Positions 51,051-63,935 of a stretch of 64,000 bases of DNA are shown here, piece after piece (the first letter of the stretch is position 1; the number at the start of each line of letters is the position of its first letter). This DNA is from Rhizomys pruinosus. Its lineage: Eukaryota; Chordata; Mammalia; Rodentia; Spalacidae. The stretch covers positions 639,443 through 703,442 of the forward strand of contig VZQC01000565.1 in assembly GCA_009823505.1 (NCBI GenBank), given 5' to 3'. Under the pieces are notes generated by a model. It made no database searches. It saw only the letters and a list, made by a program, of their open reading frames with translations, and was not told the DNA's origin. A program made the translations under genes and the position numbers.

Positions 51051-51427
51051 TTACCGGTGCAAATCAGTGCCCCCCGCCCCATCCCAGTCAAACTAAAGAA
51101 ACAGGCCTACATTGCAAGGAAGAAACACCTGAATTTCACATCAGATTACAAACAAAACAAACCAAATCCAAATGCCAAAAGAACAAAGAAAAATCAAGAA
51201 CATGGGAAAAGCAAATAAGAAATCTCCACCAAACTCTACCAGTCTTACAGAGCACCCCAACAATGAGAACTCTCTGGAGGTAACCCAGGACACAGATCTT
51301 AAAAGAACAATCATAGATATACTCAAAGAAATCAATGATCTAATGAGAGATAATGACAACTCCAGAAGGAAATGGAAATGCTGAAAAAAATTCTCAGGCT
51401 GAAATGAAAAAGGAAGCCAAAAAATAT

Positions 51428-51535
51428 ATTTCGGTTATTAATGATTGAAGGTTTTTTCTGTATAGTCGACTATATGTTATTGGTGATTTTGTTTCTGCAG
51501 GTTCGGTACTTGCGTAAAAAAAAAAAATAAAAAAA
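51428..51535 (+). other. Unidentified A-tailed insert in LINE-1 ORF1
   Basis: About 90 bases (including ggttattaatgattgaaggt and gtttctgcaggttcggtact) followed by an A-rich run of about 25 bases interrupt sequence otherwise collinear with element 1. The A tail suggests a retroposed RNA fragment. I do not recognise the source. Confidence 0.5.
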
Positions 51536-52215
51536 CTAAAAGGAGCATATGCATCAACTCCACAGAAAATAGAAATACAAAACGGAATGTAGACGAAATA
51601 TAAAAGGAAACACTGAACACTCAATCCAGTCAATAGGAAAGGGTGGAGAAAGCCTAGTAAGCAGAACGATGAAGCAGAAAATCGAATAGTCAACCTAGAA
51701 GTACGTGGAAATACTGAAGAGCTCAACAAATACTATGAACCATGAAATTGGGAACATGAAGAGGACCAAACTCCAATCATGGTATAGAGGAAGGAGAAAC
51801 AGGATGTAATGTATAATGACCAGATCTCACAGAGATTATAGAAGAAAGTTTTCCAAAATTGAAAAAGTCACACCCATAAAATACAAAAAGTATATAGAAC
51901 CCAAATTAGACAGATATCATGAAAAGAAACTCCCATGACTCATATCATAATCATAAACTCATATGCTCATAAAAAGAATACTGAAGCCCCACAAGAGAAA
52001 AAACGTATTTACATAAAAGGTATAAACTGATTATCCACATTACAGCTACTCTTTAATTGCCAAGTGATGAACAGCTAGATAGAATAATAGGACCAAACCA
52101 AAGTATCCTTATAATATGACTACAGATGCCAACCACAGGTTACTTACCTAAACAAAATGTCAATTATAATCGAAGGCAAAAGAAAAATATTCATGACATA
52201 AACAAGGAAGATGAA

Positions 52216-52377
52216 AGCTAGTGGACATGTGGCGCTACAAGCCTTTAACCTACACTGGAGGAGGCAGGGCAGATCGATGAGTATCAACACAGCAGCTCGA
52301 GCTCCTACTAAGTGAGGTTCCAGGACATGTCTGGGCTACAGGGAACCCTGTCTCGAAAAAACAAAAAAAAAAAAAAA
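52216..52377 (+). repeat. Diverged B1 SINE inside LINE-1 element 2
   Basis: 'agctagtggacatgtggcgc', 'ggaggaggcagggcagat', 'ggttccaggacatgtctggg' and 'ccctgtctcgaaaaaacaa' are in B1 order. The flanks aagatgaa (52208-52215 and 52378-52385) look like a short target-site duplication. Confidence 0.88.
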
Positions 52378-52559
52378 AAGATGAATGGAGAATTAAAAAA
52401 AAAAAAGAATACACGTCTAGAAAACCAACACTCCAGAAAATACTCAAAGCTGTTCAGAGGACAGAGGAAAGGAGCTGCTATCCCCAAGAGGCAAGAGAGA
52501 GTAATTAAAGTATAAAATGAGAAATACATAGACCAAAAATGCAAAAAGAAAATAAACTG

Positions 52560-55500
52560 AAGGGAAGCAATATACATCTCTCAATATTAAACCTAAATAT
52601 TAATGGTCTAAACTCCCCAATGAAGAGACACAGACTGGGAGAATGGATTTAGAAATTGAATCCATATTTCTGCTGTATAGAAGAAACACACATCACTTTC
52701 AAGGAGAGGCACCATCTTAAGGTAAAAGGATGAAAAAAAATATTTCTTGCAAATGGTACCAAAAGCAAGCAGGAGTTTCTATTTTAATATTAGACAAAAT
52801 AGATTTCAAAGTAAAACTAATCAGAATAGATGAAGAGGGTCACTACATCCTTATCATCCTTATCTAATATTCCACCCAAACAACAAAGAATACACTTTCT
52901 ATTCAGCACCCCATGGAACACTGTCCAAAAGTGACCATATACTGGGACATAGAGCAAACCTCAGCAAATACAAAAAAAGTGAAATCATTTCATGCACCTT
53001 ATCAGACTACAGTGCAATAAAGCTTAATATCAACAGGAGGAAGAGTCCTATTAACCACTATGTGATAGAGACTAAGCAACACACTACTGAATAACGAATG
53101 GGTCAAAGGAGCTATAAAGAAAGAAATAAAAGTATTCTTGGCACTAAATAAAAGGGATGATACAACACAGCAAGACCTATGGGACACCTGAAAATCAGCT
53201 CCGAGAGGGACATTCATAGCCCTAAGTGATGACATTAAGAAAGCAGAAAGAGCACAAATAAAGACTTAACACTGCAAATAAAACCACTTGAGGGGCAGCA
53301 ACAAATGAATCCTAAACCTGGCAGACAGGAAGAAATAACAAAAATCAGATCAGAAGTCAATAAAATAGAAACAAAGAAAACAATACAAAAAATCAACAAG
53401 AAATCCAAGAGCTGGTACTTTGAAAGGATAAACAAGATAGATAGACCTCTAGGCCAACTGACTAAAAGAAGGAAAGAGAAACTCCAAATCAACCAAATTA
53501 GAGATGAAAAGGGAAACATCATAACACATAGTGAAAAGATTCAGACAATCTTATGGTAATACTTCAAAAACCTATACTCTACTAAATTTGAAAACCTAAA
53601 AAAATGGATGAATACCTGACTTCATGGAATCCACCAAGACTTAACCAGAAAAAGATTAACAGCTTAAATAGACCCATAATAAAGAAGGAAATTGAAACTG
53701 TAATAAAAAACTTCCCAACTAACAAAAGCCCAGAGCCAGATGGATTCAGGGAAGAATTCTATAAGACATTTAAAGACCTATAGCCATTACTACTCAAATC
53801 ACTCAATAGGCTAGAAACAGAAGGAAATCTCTCAGATTCCTTCTCTGAAGCCACTATCACTCTAATACCAAAACCAGGAAAATTTACAACCAAAAAAGAA
53901 AATTATAGATCCATTACATTAATGAACATGGATACAAAAAGTCTCAACAAAATACTTGCAAACTGCATACAGGCACATATCCAAAAGAGCATCCATTATC
54001 ACCAAGCTGGATTCATACCAGAAATTCAGGGATGGTTCAACATACATAAATCAATAGACATCATAAAGCCCATAAACAGACTGAAAGACAAGAACACACA
54101 ATCAATGTGGAAAAGGCCTTTGACAAAATTGGCTTCATGTTCAAAGTCCTGGAGGGAACTGGACTAGAGGGAACATTCTTCAACACAATTAATGCCATAT
54201 ATAATAACAAACCCACAGCCAGCATCATCCTAAATAGGGAAAAACTAGAATGGTTCCCCTTAAAGTAAGGAACCCAGCAAGGCTGCCCCCTATCCCCACT
54301 CCTTTTCAATATAGTGCTTGAAATGGTCAGAAGAGTAATGAGACAAGAAAAGGAAAAAAGGAAATTAGAGAAGTACTAATTGGAAAAGAGGAAGTCAAAC
54401 TATCCCTTTGTGCAGATGACATGATAGTTTATATAAGGGACACAAAAACTCCATCAGAAAGCTCCTAGAAACCATCAACAAGTTCAGTAAAGTGGCGGGA
54501 TAGAAAATAAACTCAGAAAAATTGGTAGCCTTTCTTCATGCCAATAGCAAGCAATTGGAGAAGGAATACAAGGATACTTTCCCTCTCATAATTGTCTCAG
54601 AAAAATTATCTAGGTACAAACCTGACCAAACACACTAAAAATCTCCACAAAGAAAATTTTAAATCCCTCAAGAAGGAGATTGAGAAGATACTAGAAAATG
54701 GAAGATCCTTCCATGCTCATGGATTGGAAGAAGCAATATAGTAAAATGACCATCCTGCCCAAAGTAATATACAGATTCAATGCAATCCCAATTAGAATTC
54801 CCACAAGATTCTTCACAGACCTAGGAGAAAACATCCTGAAGTTCATATGGAGAAACAAAAGACCCCAGATAGCCAAAGCAGCCCAGAGCAAAAAGAGCAA
54901 TACATGGGGGGATTTCCATATCAGACTTCAAACTATATTACAGGGCTATAGTCATAAAAATATCCCGGTATTGGCTTGAAAACAGGGCCATAAATCAGTG
55001 GAACAAAACTGAGGATCCAAACTTGAGCACATCCAATTTCAGCCATTTGATGTTTGACAAAGGGGCCAAGAAGACTCAATGGAGGAAAGACAGCATCTTC
55101 AGCAAATGGTGTTGACATAACTGGATCACCACTTATAGAAGGATAAAACTAAACCACTACCTCTCACCAAGTCCAAAATTCAATTCCAAATGGAGCAAAG
55201 TCCTCAATGTGAAACCTAAAACTCTGAAAATGATAGAAGAAAAAGTTGGTAGTAACCTACAAGACAGAGGCGTAGAAAAAGACTATCTAAATCAGACAGC
55301 AGCTGCGCAAAAAATAAGGTCAACAATTGACAAATGGGACCTTATTAAACTCAATTCTGTACAGCAAAAGAAACAATCAAAGAAGTGAAAAGAAAACCCA
55401 AAGATTGGGAGGAAACCTTTACCAGAAATATATCTGATAGAGCGTTAACTTCCAGAATATATAAACTACTCATAAAACAAAGAAGCAAAAAGCAAATGAC

Positions 55501-55704
55501 CCACTCAAAAGATGGAGTAAAGAACTGAACAGAGAGTTCACAAATGAAGAAGTAAAGATGGCTGAGAAACATCTTAGAAAGTGTTCAACATAGGTAATAA
55601 TTTAGGAAATGTAAATTAAAACCACATTAAGATTTCATCTTACTCCATTAAAAACCTAGATATCATTTTGACAAAAAAAAAAATATATATATATCTATAT
55701 ATAT

Positions 55705-55749
<45 letters not shown>

Positions 55750-56359
55750 AAGTGTGGTGGCACACGCCTTTAATCCTAGCACTTGGGAGGCAGAGGCAGG
55801 CAGATCTTTGTGAGTTCAAGGACAGTTTGGTCTACAGAGTGAATTCCAGGACAGCTGGGGCTACAGGGAGACCCTGTCTCGAAAAGACACACACACACAA
55901 AAAAGACTAGATATGATCCAGAAGACAAAGGATACCAAATGTCGGAGAGGTTGTGGGGAAAGGTGAACACTCATTCACTGCTGGTGGGAATGTTAACTCA
56001 TGCAACCCCTATGGAAAGCAGTGTGGAGAACTCTAAGAAACTGAAAATGAGTCTACCACCTGACCCAGTCATACTACTCCTGGGACTCATCCTATCGCAG
56101 AGACACATGCACATCTACATTTATTGCAGCTCTCTTCACAATAGCAAAGAGCTGAAAGCAACCCAGGTATCCCTCAACTGATGAGTAGATAGAGAAAATG
56201 TGGTGCATCTACACAATGGAATTCTATGCAGCAGTAAAGACAGATGACATTATGAACTTTGCAGGTAAACGGATGAAACTGGAAGCCATTCTGCTAAGTG
56301 AAGTAACACAGTCTCAGAAAAACAACCAACCAAAGGTATCCCTCATTTGTGGATGCTAG
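52560..56359 (+). pseudogene. LINE-1 ORF2 (element 2), broken
   Basis: Most of ORF2 can be followed through frame changes. Visible parts are a linker with SWYFERINKIDRPLGQLTKR (53416-53475), reverse-transcriptase block [17 protein letters not shown] (54008-54060), [15 protein letters not shown] (54277-54322), an altered catalytic motif CADDMIV instead of FADDMIV (54408-54430) and the C-terminal region to the stop near 56357. Numerous frameshifts and stops, plus the insertion at 55672-55905, make it inactive. Confidence 0.9.
55672..55905 (+). repeat. Microsatellite plus B1 inserted in LINE-1 ORF2
   Basis: A(11), (TA)n and (GA)n (to about 55747) lead into a near-complete B1 ending 'gaccctgtctcgaaaagaca' with a short (CA)n and A tail. 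cctagatatcat on the left (about 55655) and actagatatgat on the right (about 55905) suggest that the whole block sits within one target-site duplication. Confidence 0.88.
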
Positions 56360-56905
56360 CACCAAACCCCTAGGTGAAAGCCAAGCTGAGCAAAGTTAAT
56401 TTCTTTTCATCTGAAGGCAACTGTACTGTTATAATGTGAATCCTTTAACGAGCTCTAGAATTAACCTAACATTTATTTTTAGACTTTATAATTGTGGTAA
56501 ATGGAGGGGAGGGTATGAATGCATATTGTAAAGTAATATAAAATTAAAGGGGAAAATGTAAATTCCTAAATATGTTCTGCAATTAACATACAGTTTACTT
56601 TCAGACATCATAATTTTGGTATATATGTGAAGCACATATATGCATATTTTGGAGCAATACAAATTGGAGGGAACAACAAGAGGACTGGTTCAAAGAACTG
56701 ACTGAAACAGTAAACTTCAGCACAAAACAATAAACCTCTGCATAGAAAAACTTTAAAAATACTGAAAAAAAAGATGCAAGTCATGTATGGCAAAATGCAT
56801 GAACTCAGATGAGGTTGGGGGCATGGAAAGGGGAATGAGTCTAAATTGGACTGAGAAAGTTGTATGAATTACACAAAACTTCAATAAAAGTGTTAAAAAT
56901 AATTA
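56360..56905 (+). other. LINE-1 element 2, 3' untranslated region and tail
   Basis: From the ORF2 stop this AT-rich region includes 'catattttggagcaatac', a moderate G-rich stretch and 'acaaaacttcaataaaagtg' with the AATAAA signal near 56883. It matches the orphan tail at 32848-33190. Confidence 0.85.
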
Positions 56906-57938
56906 AATTTAAACAATTCTGATTTAACAATTCTAAGTATGGAAAGCAAAAGTTTAAGATCATTTTGTTACTCTTACATTGCTACAGGGTGACACACAGT
57001 AATAAACACAAATGTATGCGGGTGTTCATAACTTTTGTTACTTTACTTTTATTGACTTTTTGAAAATTTTATATATTTTGATCACATACACATAGATGTT
57101 CCTCAGCATAATATAGGTTTCATCCTGATAATTTACATTTTTTTATAAATTTGAAGTATGGTGAATAAGTATCAGAGTTTACCCAAATCTACTTAAAACC
57201 TACTTGGAACAAGTATATTAGCTTAGAGCTGGACAAAATCAATTCACAGAAAGTCTGTTTTATAATGAAATGATGCTCATGTAGTTTACTGAATACCTGT
57301 ATCCAAAAACCACTGGCTACACAGTGCATTGGGGCATGTTGCTGATAACTTACCATGGTGATCTGAGGGCTGGCTAAAGTTTCTGTCCCTGCCTTGAATC
57401 ACAAGAGAATATTTTGGCACATACTGCAAGCAAGGGAAAAGACCAATATTCAAAATTCCAGGTACGGTTTCTATTAAAGGTCTACTGTTTTTGCTCTATT
57501 TTAAAGTAGAAAAATTATTAAGACAATGTTCTATAAGGTTGACACCATCTGTCCACATATGCAATATTTTATGAAAGAATATTTTATGAAAGAACCCAGA
57601 ATCTGTAGTGCTGGTTGTTCTTTAAGAGATTTTCAATACAAATTTACAACTGATGGCAGACTAGTAGTTAATAAACTCTTCTGTCAGTGCCTGGTAGTCA
57701 AAGCTTAAAAGTAGTTAGAATTCCACTGTCTTGAGGTTCCTATGGTAAACTCATTACAAATCAAATGGTACTTTCTCATTTCAATCTTCCTTCAGTTTAA
57801 AACTCACATCACCATATGCAATGCTCCATTTGCTGGACCTACTCTCTGGTTTCTCTATTTTATTCAAACTAAATTTAAACAATTCCAATTTGACTTAAAT
57901 CTAAGCACAGGAAACAAATGATAAAGAAATAAAGAATA

Positions 57939-58170
57939 CAGGCTAATGAGATGACTCAGTAGTTATGAGCATTGGTTGCTCTTCCAGAGGACCTAGGTTT
58001 GATTCCCAGCACCCACATGACACCTAAGAAACATTCATAACTCCAGTTCCAGGGGATCCAATATCCTCCTCTGACCTCCACAGGCACTACATAAAACAGG
58101 TGCTTAGATACATGCAGGCAATAAACTCATACACATAACTATAATAAGGACATGAAAATAAAATATTGGA
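57939..58170 (+). repeat. B2 SINE
   Basis: Older B2: 'aggctaatgagatgactcag', 'cagaggacctaggtttgatt', single core 'actccagttccaggggatcc', A-rich tail. Confidence 0.92.
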
Positions 58171-58866
58171 AAAAAATCAAGACTAAATATTAAGGTACAT
58201 TTTGTCATTCTTAAGTTGCAAAGAGATTTTGCCTGTTCATATCCCCTGCCCAACAGTGAGACAGCAGGCCTGGGTCAATCCATTAAAAAGAGAAAAGAAA
58301 AAAAAATTGTATGGAATGGAACATTTATTCATCTTCATTCTATTAAGTCTGTAATAAGGAGAAGACAAAACACATAACATCTAGACTTAGAAAAAATCGA
58401 GTTTGATGAGAATTATGTATCTTTACCATCACCACCAAGAAATAGAAGGACTAACAGAGGTTACAAGATTATTGCCACTTCCCCTGCCCCTACTCTTTCT
58501 TTTAACCTAAGATTTTAAATCAGCTCTCTAAAGAGTCTATTATTTGTGTTTGGGGGAGGCATGTACACACAGCCTGGTCAGAAGACACCTTCTGCATTGT
58601 ACCTTGAGACAGAGTATCTTTTATTGTTCACAGCTAGCTGTTTTTCCAACATTTAGGATTCTCCTCTCCCAGTACTGGGGTAGGAAACACTCCGCCCGTG
58701 GACCCACCCCCGCAGCCCCATCTCTTCATTTTAGAACTCAAAGAGAGCTCACTATACAGTAAAGAGCACAGCTCTCTGGAACATAGATTTCTTTAGTGTT
58801 TCCTAATATTTAGTGCTCTTACTAAGTAAAAATGGCATATGTGACTGGATGAGCTAAATCACATTT

Positions 58867-59100
58867 GGTGAGTGTGTTTAAGGACAAAGTAATATGATTT
58901 AGAGGAAGAGTAGGAGGACAGAAGTTCTATAGATCTAAATTCATGGAAAAGTGTAAATAAAACTAATCGCTGTCCAAGGTAATGGTGAATGTGTTTAAGG
59001 ACAAAGTAATATGATTTAGAGGAAGAGCAGGAAGACAGAAGTTCTATAGATCTAAATTCATGGAAAAGTGTAAATAAAACTAATCACTGTCCAAGGTAAC
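58867..59100. repeat. 117-bp tandem duplication
   Basis: 58867-58983 is repeated head-to-tail at 58984-59100 with about five substitutions (for example gagtaggagg versus gagcaggaag). There is no N between the copies, and neither contains a SINE. Confidence 0.97.
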
Positions 59101-60434
59101 TTTATTTTCAGAACTACCTCTATGCTTATCAGAGTGTTGTTATTGTTATTGTTGCTGTTGTTGTTGCCTGGGCTCTGGAATCATACAACAACCATTTGAT
59201 TATCAGATTGTTCGTTATCTTCACTAAAATGTAAATATTCTTCAAATTCATAGGGATAGTATGAACTTAAGGAAGATACTATATGTGAAATCATTTAGCC
59301 TTTTCTGATGTAGTAATCAAAATCTTTCTAAAACATATGTGGAAAATCATAAACTGAGGGTCACCTTTTTAAAACTTTGATCTGGTAGATTCTGGTGATG
59401 TGTTTTTGCTCCAAAAAAAAAGTAAGGGTTAAGTCAATGAAGAATTACATTGCTTTCTGAACAAGACGATAAAGTACTTTGACTTCAATTATAGAACATT
59501 TCTATGGAACAATTCATTGTTAAGGAACAGAAAAATTTCTTCTTACAATATACCACAATGAAGGTGTTTTTTTTTTTTCCATCATTTTTTATGAGTATAC
59601 AAAAGCAATACCAGAAAGAAACAAAGTTTGAATTTGGAATTTTTATAATTCCCTAGGCTAGCCATGTATAGTAAGAAGCCCTCACAACCTGGGCCATGGC
59701 AGCATAGAGCATAACCAGTGAGGCAGGCCATCAGGAGGGTGAATAACTGATACTCTGGCCTAGGGAGCTGGTAGGCCATGACTTTAGACACATTTAAACT
59801 ACCCATGACATCTGGAATCAGCACTTGTGTGGGGCAGAAGGTATTTAGAATAAAAACCTAAATTTTAATGCTAGTTCAGAAAACTGCCTGGAATGAACAA
59901 TGGATTAATAAGCTGTTGGCCGAAATGACTGCAGCAGCAAAGAGAGAGAGATTTGTATTTCAAAAAGCTAACAATCAAACATTGCATTGATTTACCAGAA
60001 TGAGTGGGAAAGAAACCCTGTATTTCACATGACTGTGAAAGTTCTCTATGCCGCAGATGAAGGCTTTGTCATATCTGGTGAAGACAGTTGAAAGAGAAGA
60101 CTAATAACAGCCTAGACCAGTAGAGGGACACCAGAATTCCTCACTCCAAATCAGTTGCTTAACTATAAAAGACTCCCTTCTGAGTCCATTTTCATATGCA
60201 AAAAGTGTCTCCTCTTAAAAATGCACTTTGCAGAAGTAAGTTTGGGATAGGACTTGTTTGTTCACCTTGAGCTTCCCCCTGTGGAACCTGGTCACACTGA
60301 GAGGTTATTTTAATGCAATATATTGATGTGATGACCTCTATTGAGAAAGTGAAAGACAGAATCTAATTTTAGCAGAGAATGTTTTAATAAATGGCTTACA
60401 TATTTCTTATGTAAAATATGTCTTTAATTCTCTG

Positions 60435-60740
60435 TATAGTGTATGCATATGTGTGCACGTGTGTAGCTATGCACACACGGAAGCCCGAGGAGGATGCTTG
60501 GTGTCCTATTCTATCACTCTGTGTCTTATTCCTTTGAGACAGAGCCTTTCACTGAGCCCAGAGTTAGGCTTGTGACAAGCAAGACTGTGGAATCCTTCTG
60601 ACACACTCTTTCAATATCGATAGGGTTGAAGGAGAATGCCTACAACCAGCTGTTCACAGGAATGCTTGGGATCTGAATGCCAGGCCTCATGCTTGCCCTG
60701 CAAGCAGCCAACCACTGAAGCATCTCTCTAACCCTTGCTT
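60435..60740 (-). repeat. B3/B2-related composite SINE
   Basis: On plus: 'gtgtgcacgtgtgtagct', 'gaagcccgaggaggatgctt', 'tcctttgagacagagccttt', 'cctcatgcttgccctgca' and 'ccactgaagcatctctctaa'. This has minus-strand B3/B2 ends with a B1-like middle. The composite reading is from memory of such rodent repeats. Confidence 0.6.
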
Positions 60741-61011
60741 CCCTATGTCCAAATATCAAACATACAGGATTCCATGTGTCCGGGAAGGTCCTGCCAAACC
60801 TGAGAAACTCCAGGACCATCTTCCATAGCTCTTTCAGGATGACCTGAATTATTCTAGGCCTAGTCTTCAGGCCAAAAGGAAAGTTAAAGAGCTTCTCTTT
60901 AAAGCTATTCAGTGTTCTTGTCACCCCGGTTAAAGCAAGTAGCATGCTTGTCTGGCTGAGTTGAGGATGTGTTTCAGCCTTGTGCTGTTTAAGGTAAAGA
61001 GCCTGATTGAT

Positions 61012-61425
61012 CACTGTGCTGGATAGCTTTAGTGTCAACTTGACACACCTGGGTTGAGGGAGCCTCAACTGGGGAATTGGCTCCATTGGATTGGCCTGTG
61101 GCCACATCTGAGGAGTATTGTCTTGATGGTCGAGCAGTGTGGAAGGGCCCAGCCCACAATGAGTGGTGCCACGCTGGGCAGGTGGTGGTGTGTGGTATAA
61201 GAAGGCAGGCTGGGCATGAGCTGGAGAAGCAAGCCAGTGAACAGCATTCCTCCATGGCCTGTGCTTCAGCTCCTGCCTCCAGGTTCCTGCCCTGAGTTCC
61301 TGCCTTGGGTTCCCTGAGTGATGAACTGTGACCCAGGGGATGTGAGCTGAATAAACCCTTTCCTCCCCAAGTTGGTGTCGGTCAGAGTGTTTTGTCACAG
61401 CAATGGAAGACAAACTAGGGCAATC
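61012..61425 (+). repeat. URR1-like repeat, best-preserved copy
   Basis: Runs from 'tgtgctggatagctttagtg' through 'gtcaacttgacacacctggg', 'gaagggcccagcccacaatg', 'gagtgatgaactgtgaccca' and 'ctgaataaaccctttcctcc' to 'gaagacaaactagggcaatc'. I recall this as URR1 (non-autonomous hAT-Charlie type). The termini were not resolved. Confidence 0.75.
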
Positions 61426-62905
61426 ACTTTTGTAATAATATTTCAAAATTCTTCAAACAGAAGCTTCTAGGTATTATTTTTTGTTTGTAATAAACAATGT
61501 CTAATTTTAAAATCTGAACTACTACGAGGGGCTTGCCCACATCTCTGGGATTTTAACTACATTGCTTTCCCATCTGTCTTTTAAGTTCACATTAAACACG
61601 TTTCTCTCTTCTTCTGTTGCACTTTGGGGACTCTTTGATTCCTTAAGTTTGCTGAGAAGTGTTACAAATACAATAGGCAGGTGGTCAAAGTGAAGTTGTT
61701 GCTGGACCTCTAGCAGAGTAGGTGAGCTGCTAAAGTTATCGTCACCTGGGATCTAAAAGGCTGGGGTGTTTAGGGATCTGCTCTACTCGGTTCCCCACTG
61801 TTATCCAATTACTTTGTCTAGGTGGAAATACCTTTGGAGAAAAAAAAACTCCCTAGTGTGTTACCAAATATTAATTTTGGAGAAAATACAGTCCTGTGTT
61901 TAAGTATTAATATTTAAAATACTTCATCCTTTAACTGTTCTTCATTTGCTTTGCCCACACTCTATTCAGTCCCTGCATTTGGCAGAATTCTACAAAAATT
62001 GATGTGTTACCTACAACTGGGATTGTTCAGCCCCTGTGGTGTTTGTATTGCTTTGTTTCCAGTGGTAGATTGTGCTGAAATATAGGAAGAAAAGAGAAAT
62101 TCACAGCAAAATTGTTGTGTAGTGCATGCTCTGTGTATGATTCAGAGGAAAATCCAGAATCAGTGATTAACAATGTAGAGTTCAAATTGTAACCGGAGTT
62201 TTAGGAAGAAAGCCCAGGCACCAGCTGCCCTAGGAGGCTAGGCCTGGCTGCCTGTTCTCAGTATGCTGACTAGGGGGATAAGTAATGAGACAAGGCAGTG
62301 CGTGATTTACTCAAGAGGATCTCTTTGGGAGGAAGAGCAGTGAAAGAGGTCTAGTGACCCCAAATCACTCTTGGTCTGAAATGAGCATTAGCTTTTAAAT
62401 AAAAGAATTAGGGCAAAGAATAGGAGGCATGTATAACTGAGCTGTCCTGGTCTAGGCGTGGCCACCTTAAACATTGTCTCAGTTTTGGCCCTGCAAGGTG
62501 CACAAAGAAGTTCTTATTGTTTGGGGAATCGAGGTAGTTCTTGGAAGATGACTATTCTGCTCCAGAGTGCAGTTTGCCTTCATGGATAACTATCATGTGG
62601 GAGAGGGGCTGTGTCCTCCAAGAAACCTTGAACTGCTGCTGAACTGCAGCTCAGTCAAGAGTCAAGGTTTAGGGACTGACACAATGACACATTGGCCTAC
62701 AGCTGATGAAGGGTACAGAACACAGAGGGTCCTGGTGTTCAACCTGTTAAGTTTCCTTGCGGACCCAAGTGAGGAGCCCAAATGATTTTTAGCAAGAGGT
62801 GCTGCCAAAGTCTCTGTTTCAGTGTGTTAGTGGTGATGTTTCTCTTTTGTGGCCTTTTAGACTTCTGTTGCTCTAAAATTCTATTTTATTGGGAATTCAT
62901 TTTCT

Positions 62906-63061
62906 TTTTTTTTTTTTTGTATTTTTGAGACATGGTCTCCCTTTAGCCCCAGGTGGCCTGGAACTCACTTTGTAGACCAGGCTGGCCTTGAACTAATAGA
63001 GATCCCTCTGCCTCTGCCTCTTGAGTGCCGTGATTAAAGGCATGCACCACCATACCTGGCA
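62906..63061 (-). repeat. B1 SINE
   Basis: Minus-strand B1 flanked by an exact 14-bp duplication, ggaattcattttct (62892-62905 and 63062-63075). The poly(T) start is about 19 bases. Confidence 0.97.
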
Positions 63062-63877
63062 GGAATTCATTTTCTACATGGGATATTCATGACAGGGTTC
63101 TCTTCTACTTTAAATAGTTTTTAAATAGAATGCTGTACAGAAAGAAAAAATAATAATGAAAAGTATTATACCAATAATTCATAAAACTCATCAAGAAAGG
63201 AACACACATATAGCTAGACAAATAAAATGCTATTTCACAGAGAACATGTAAAATAATAAATGTAGAAAGAAATGCAAACAAGACTATTATAATCAAGTAA
63301 AGTATCAATCCTCATGAGGGGAAGAATAAATAAGTACAATATCAGCTGCCAGCACAAAATACAGCCCCCGACCCCAGCAACCAAGGGAATAAGGGATAGT
63401 TTATTCTGAGCAAAATATGAGTGACCATGGCCTAAGAACAGATTCAAGCTTCCCCAAATAGCATGTTACACTGTGAAAACAGTTACGTGAGACTTATTTG
63501 TCATGGAACAAAACAAAACCATATATCAATGTATTTATTAAGTATATTTGTGGGGACATCAGGGAGGTAGTTTACAGGAAAGCAAAGAAACTCTGCCGTA
63601 GGTTTTAGATATTATCTAATGGCATCATTACATTCTTAGCTTTAGACTTGGGGAAGCTAGTAGTAGTCTATTAATCCATTCCAGAGGTTTTAGATGATAA
63701 TCTAAAGGATACTAGGTCAGACAAACACAAAGGTGGATACTAAGTGGGTATCTAGGAGACTGAAGATAACCCCATTTAATTTGGGCTCTTGGTCTGCAAC
63801 ATTTCCAATTCTCCAATCAGCTTTAGATAACGTTTAACATAGATGTGACATTGTTTCTGAGACCTTCAGTTTGTACC

Positions 63878-63879
<2 letters not shown>

Positions 63880-63922
<43 letters not shown>

Positions 63923-63935
63923 ACACACACACAAA
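63880..63935. repeat. (CA)n microsatellite
   Basis: A long CA run with one GACA and one AAACA interruption. Confidence 0.97.

Larger units (their letters stand above)
51172..52500 (+). pseudogene. LINE-1 ORF1 (element 2), broken by insertions
   Basis: The N-terminal MPKEQRKIKNMGKANKKSPP parallels element 1 (MPRAQRKVNNMGRANNKSPP). The coiled-coil part is cut by the A-tailed insert at 51428-51535 and the C-terminal part by a B1 at 52216-52377. Frameshifts are frequent. Confidence 0.85.
50757..56905 (+). mobile_element. LINE-1 element 2, near full length, defective
   Basis: The layout is: short 5' tandem units (50762-51050), ORF1 remains (51172-about 52500), ORF2 remains (about 52560-56359), and a 3' untranslated region with polyadenylation signal (to about 56905). 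It is interrupted by an unidentified A-tailed insert (51428-51535), a B1 (52216-52377) and a microsatellite plus B1 (55672-55905). It is head-to-tail with element 1 and antisense to Kcnt2. Confidence 0.92.

Noticed and set aside
60640..61446. Longest open reading frame of the window, 268 codons on the minus strand
   Set aside because: It runs through the B3-like repeat and antisense through the URR1-like repeat. Its composition has no domain character and the frame is open only by chance.
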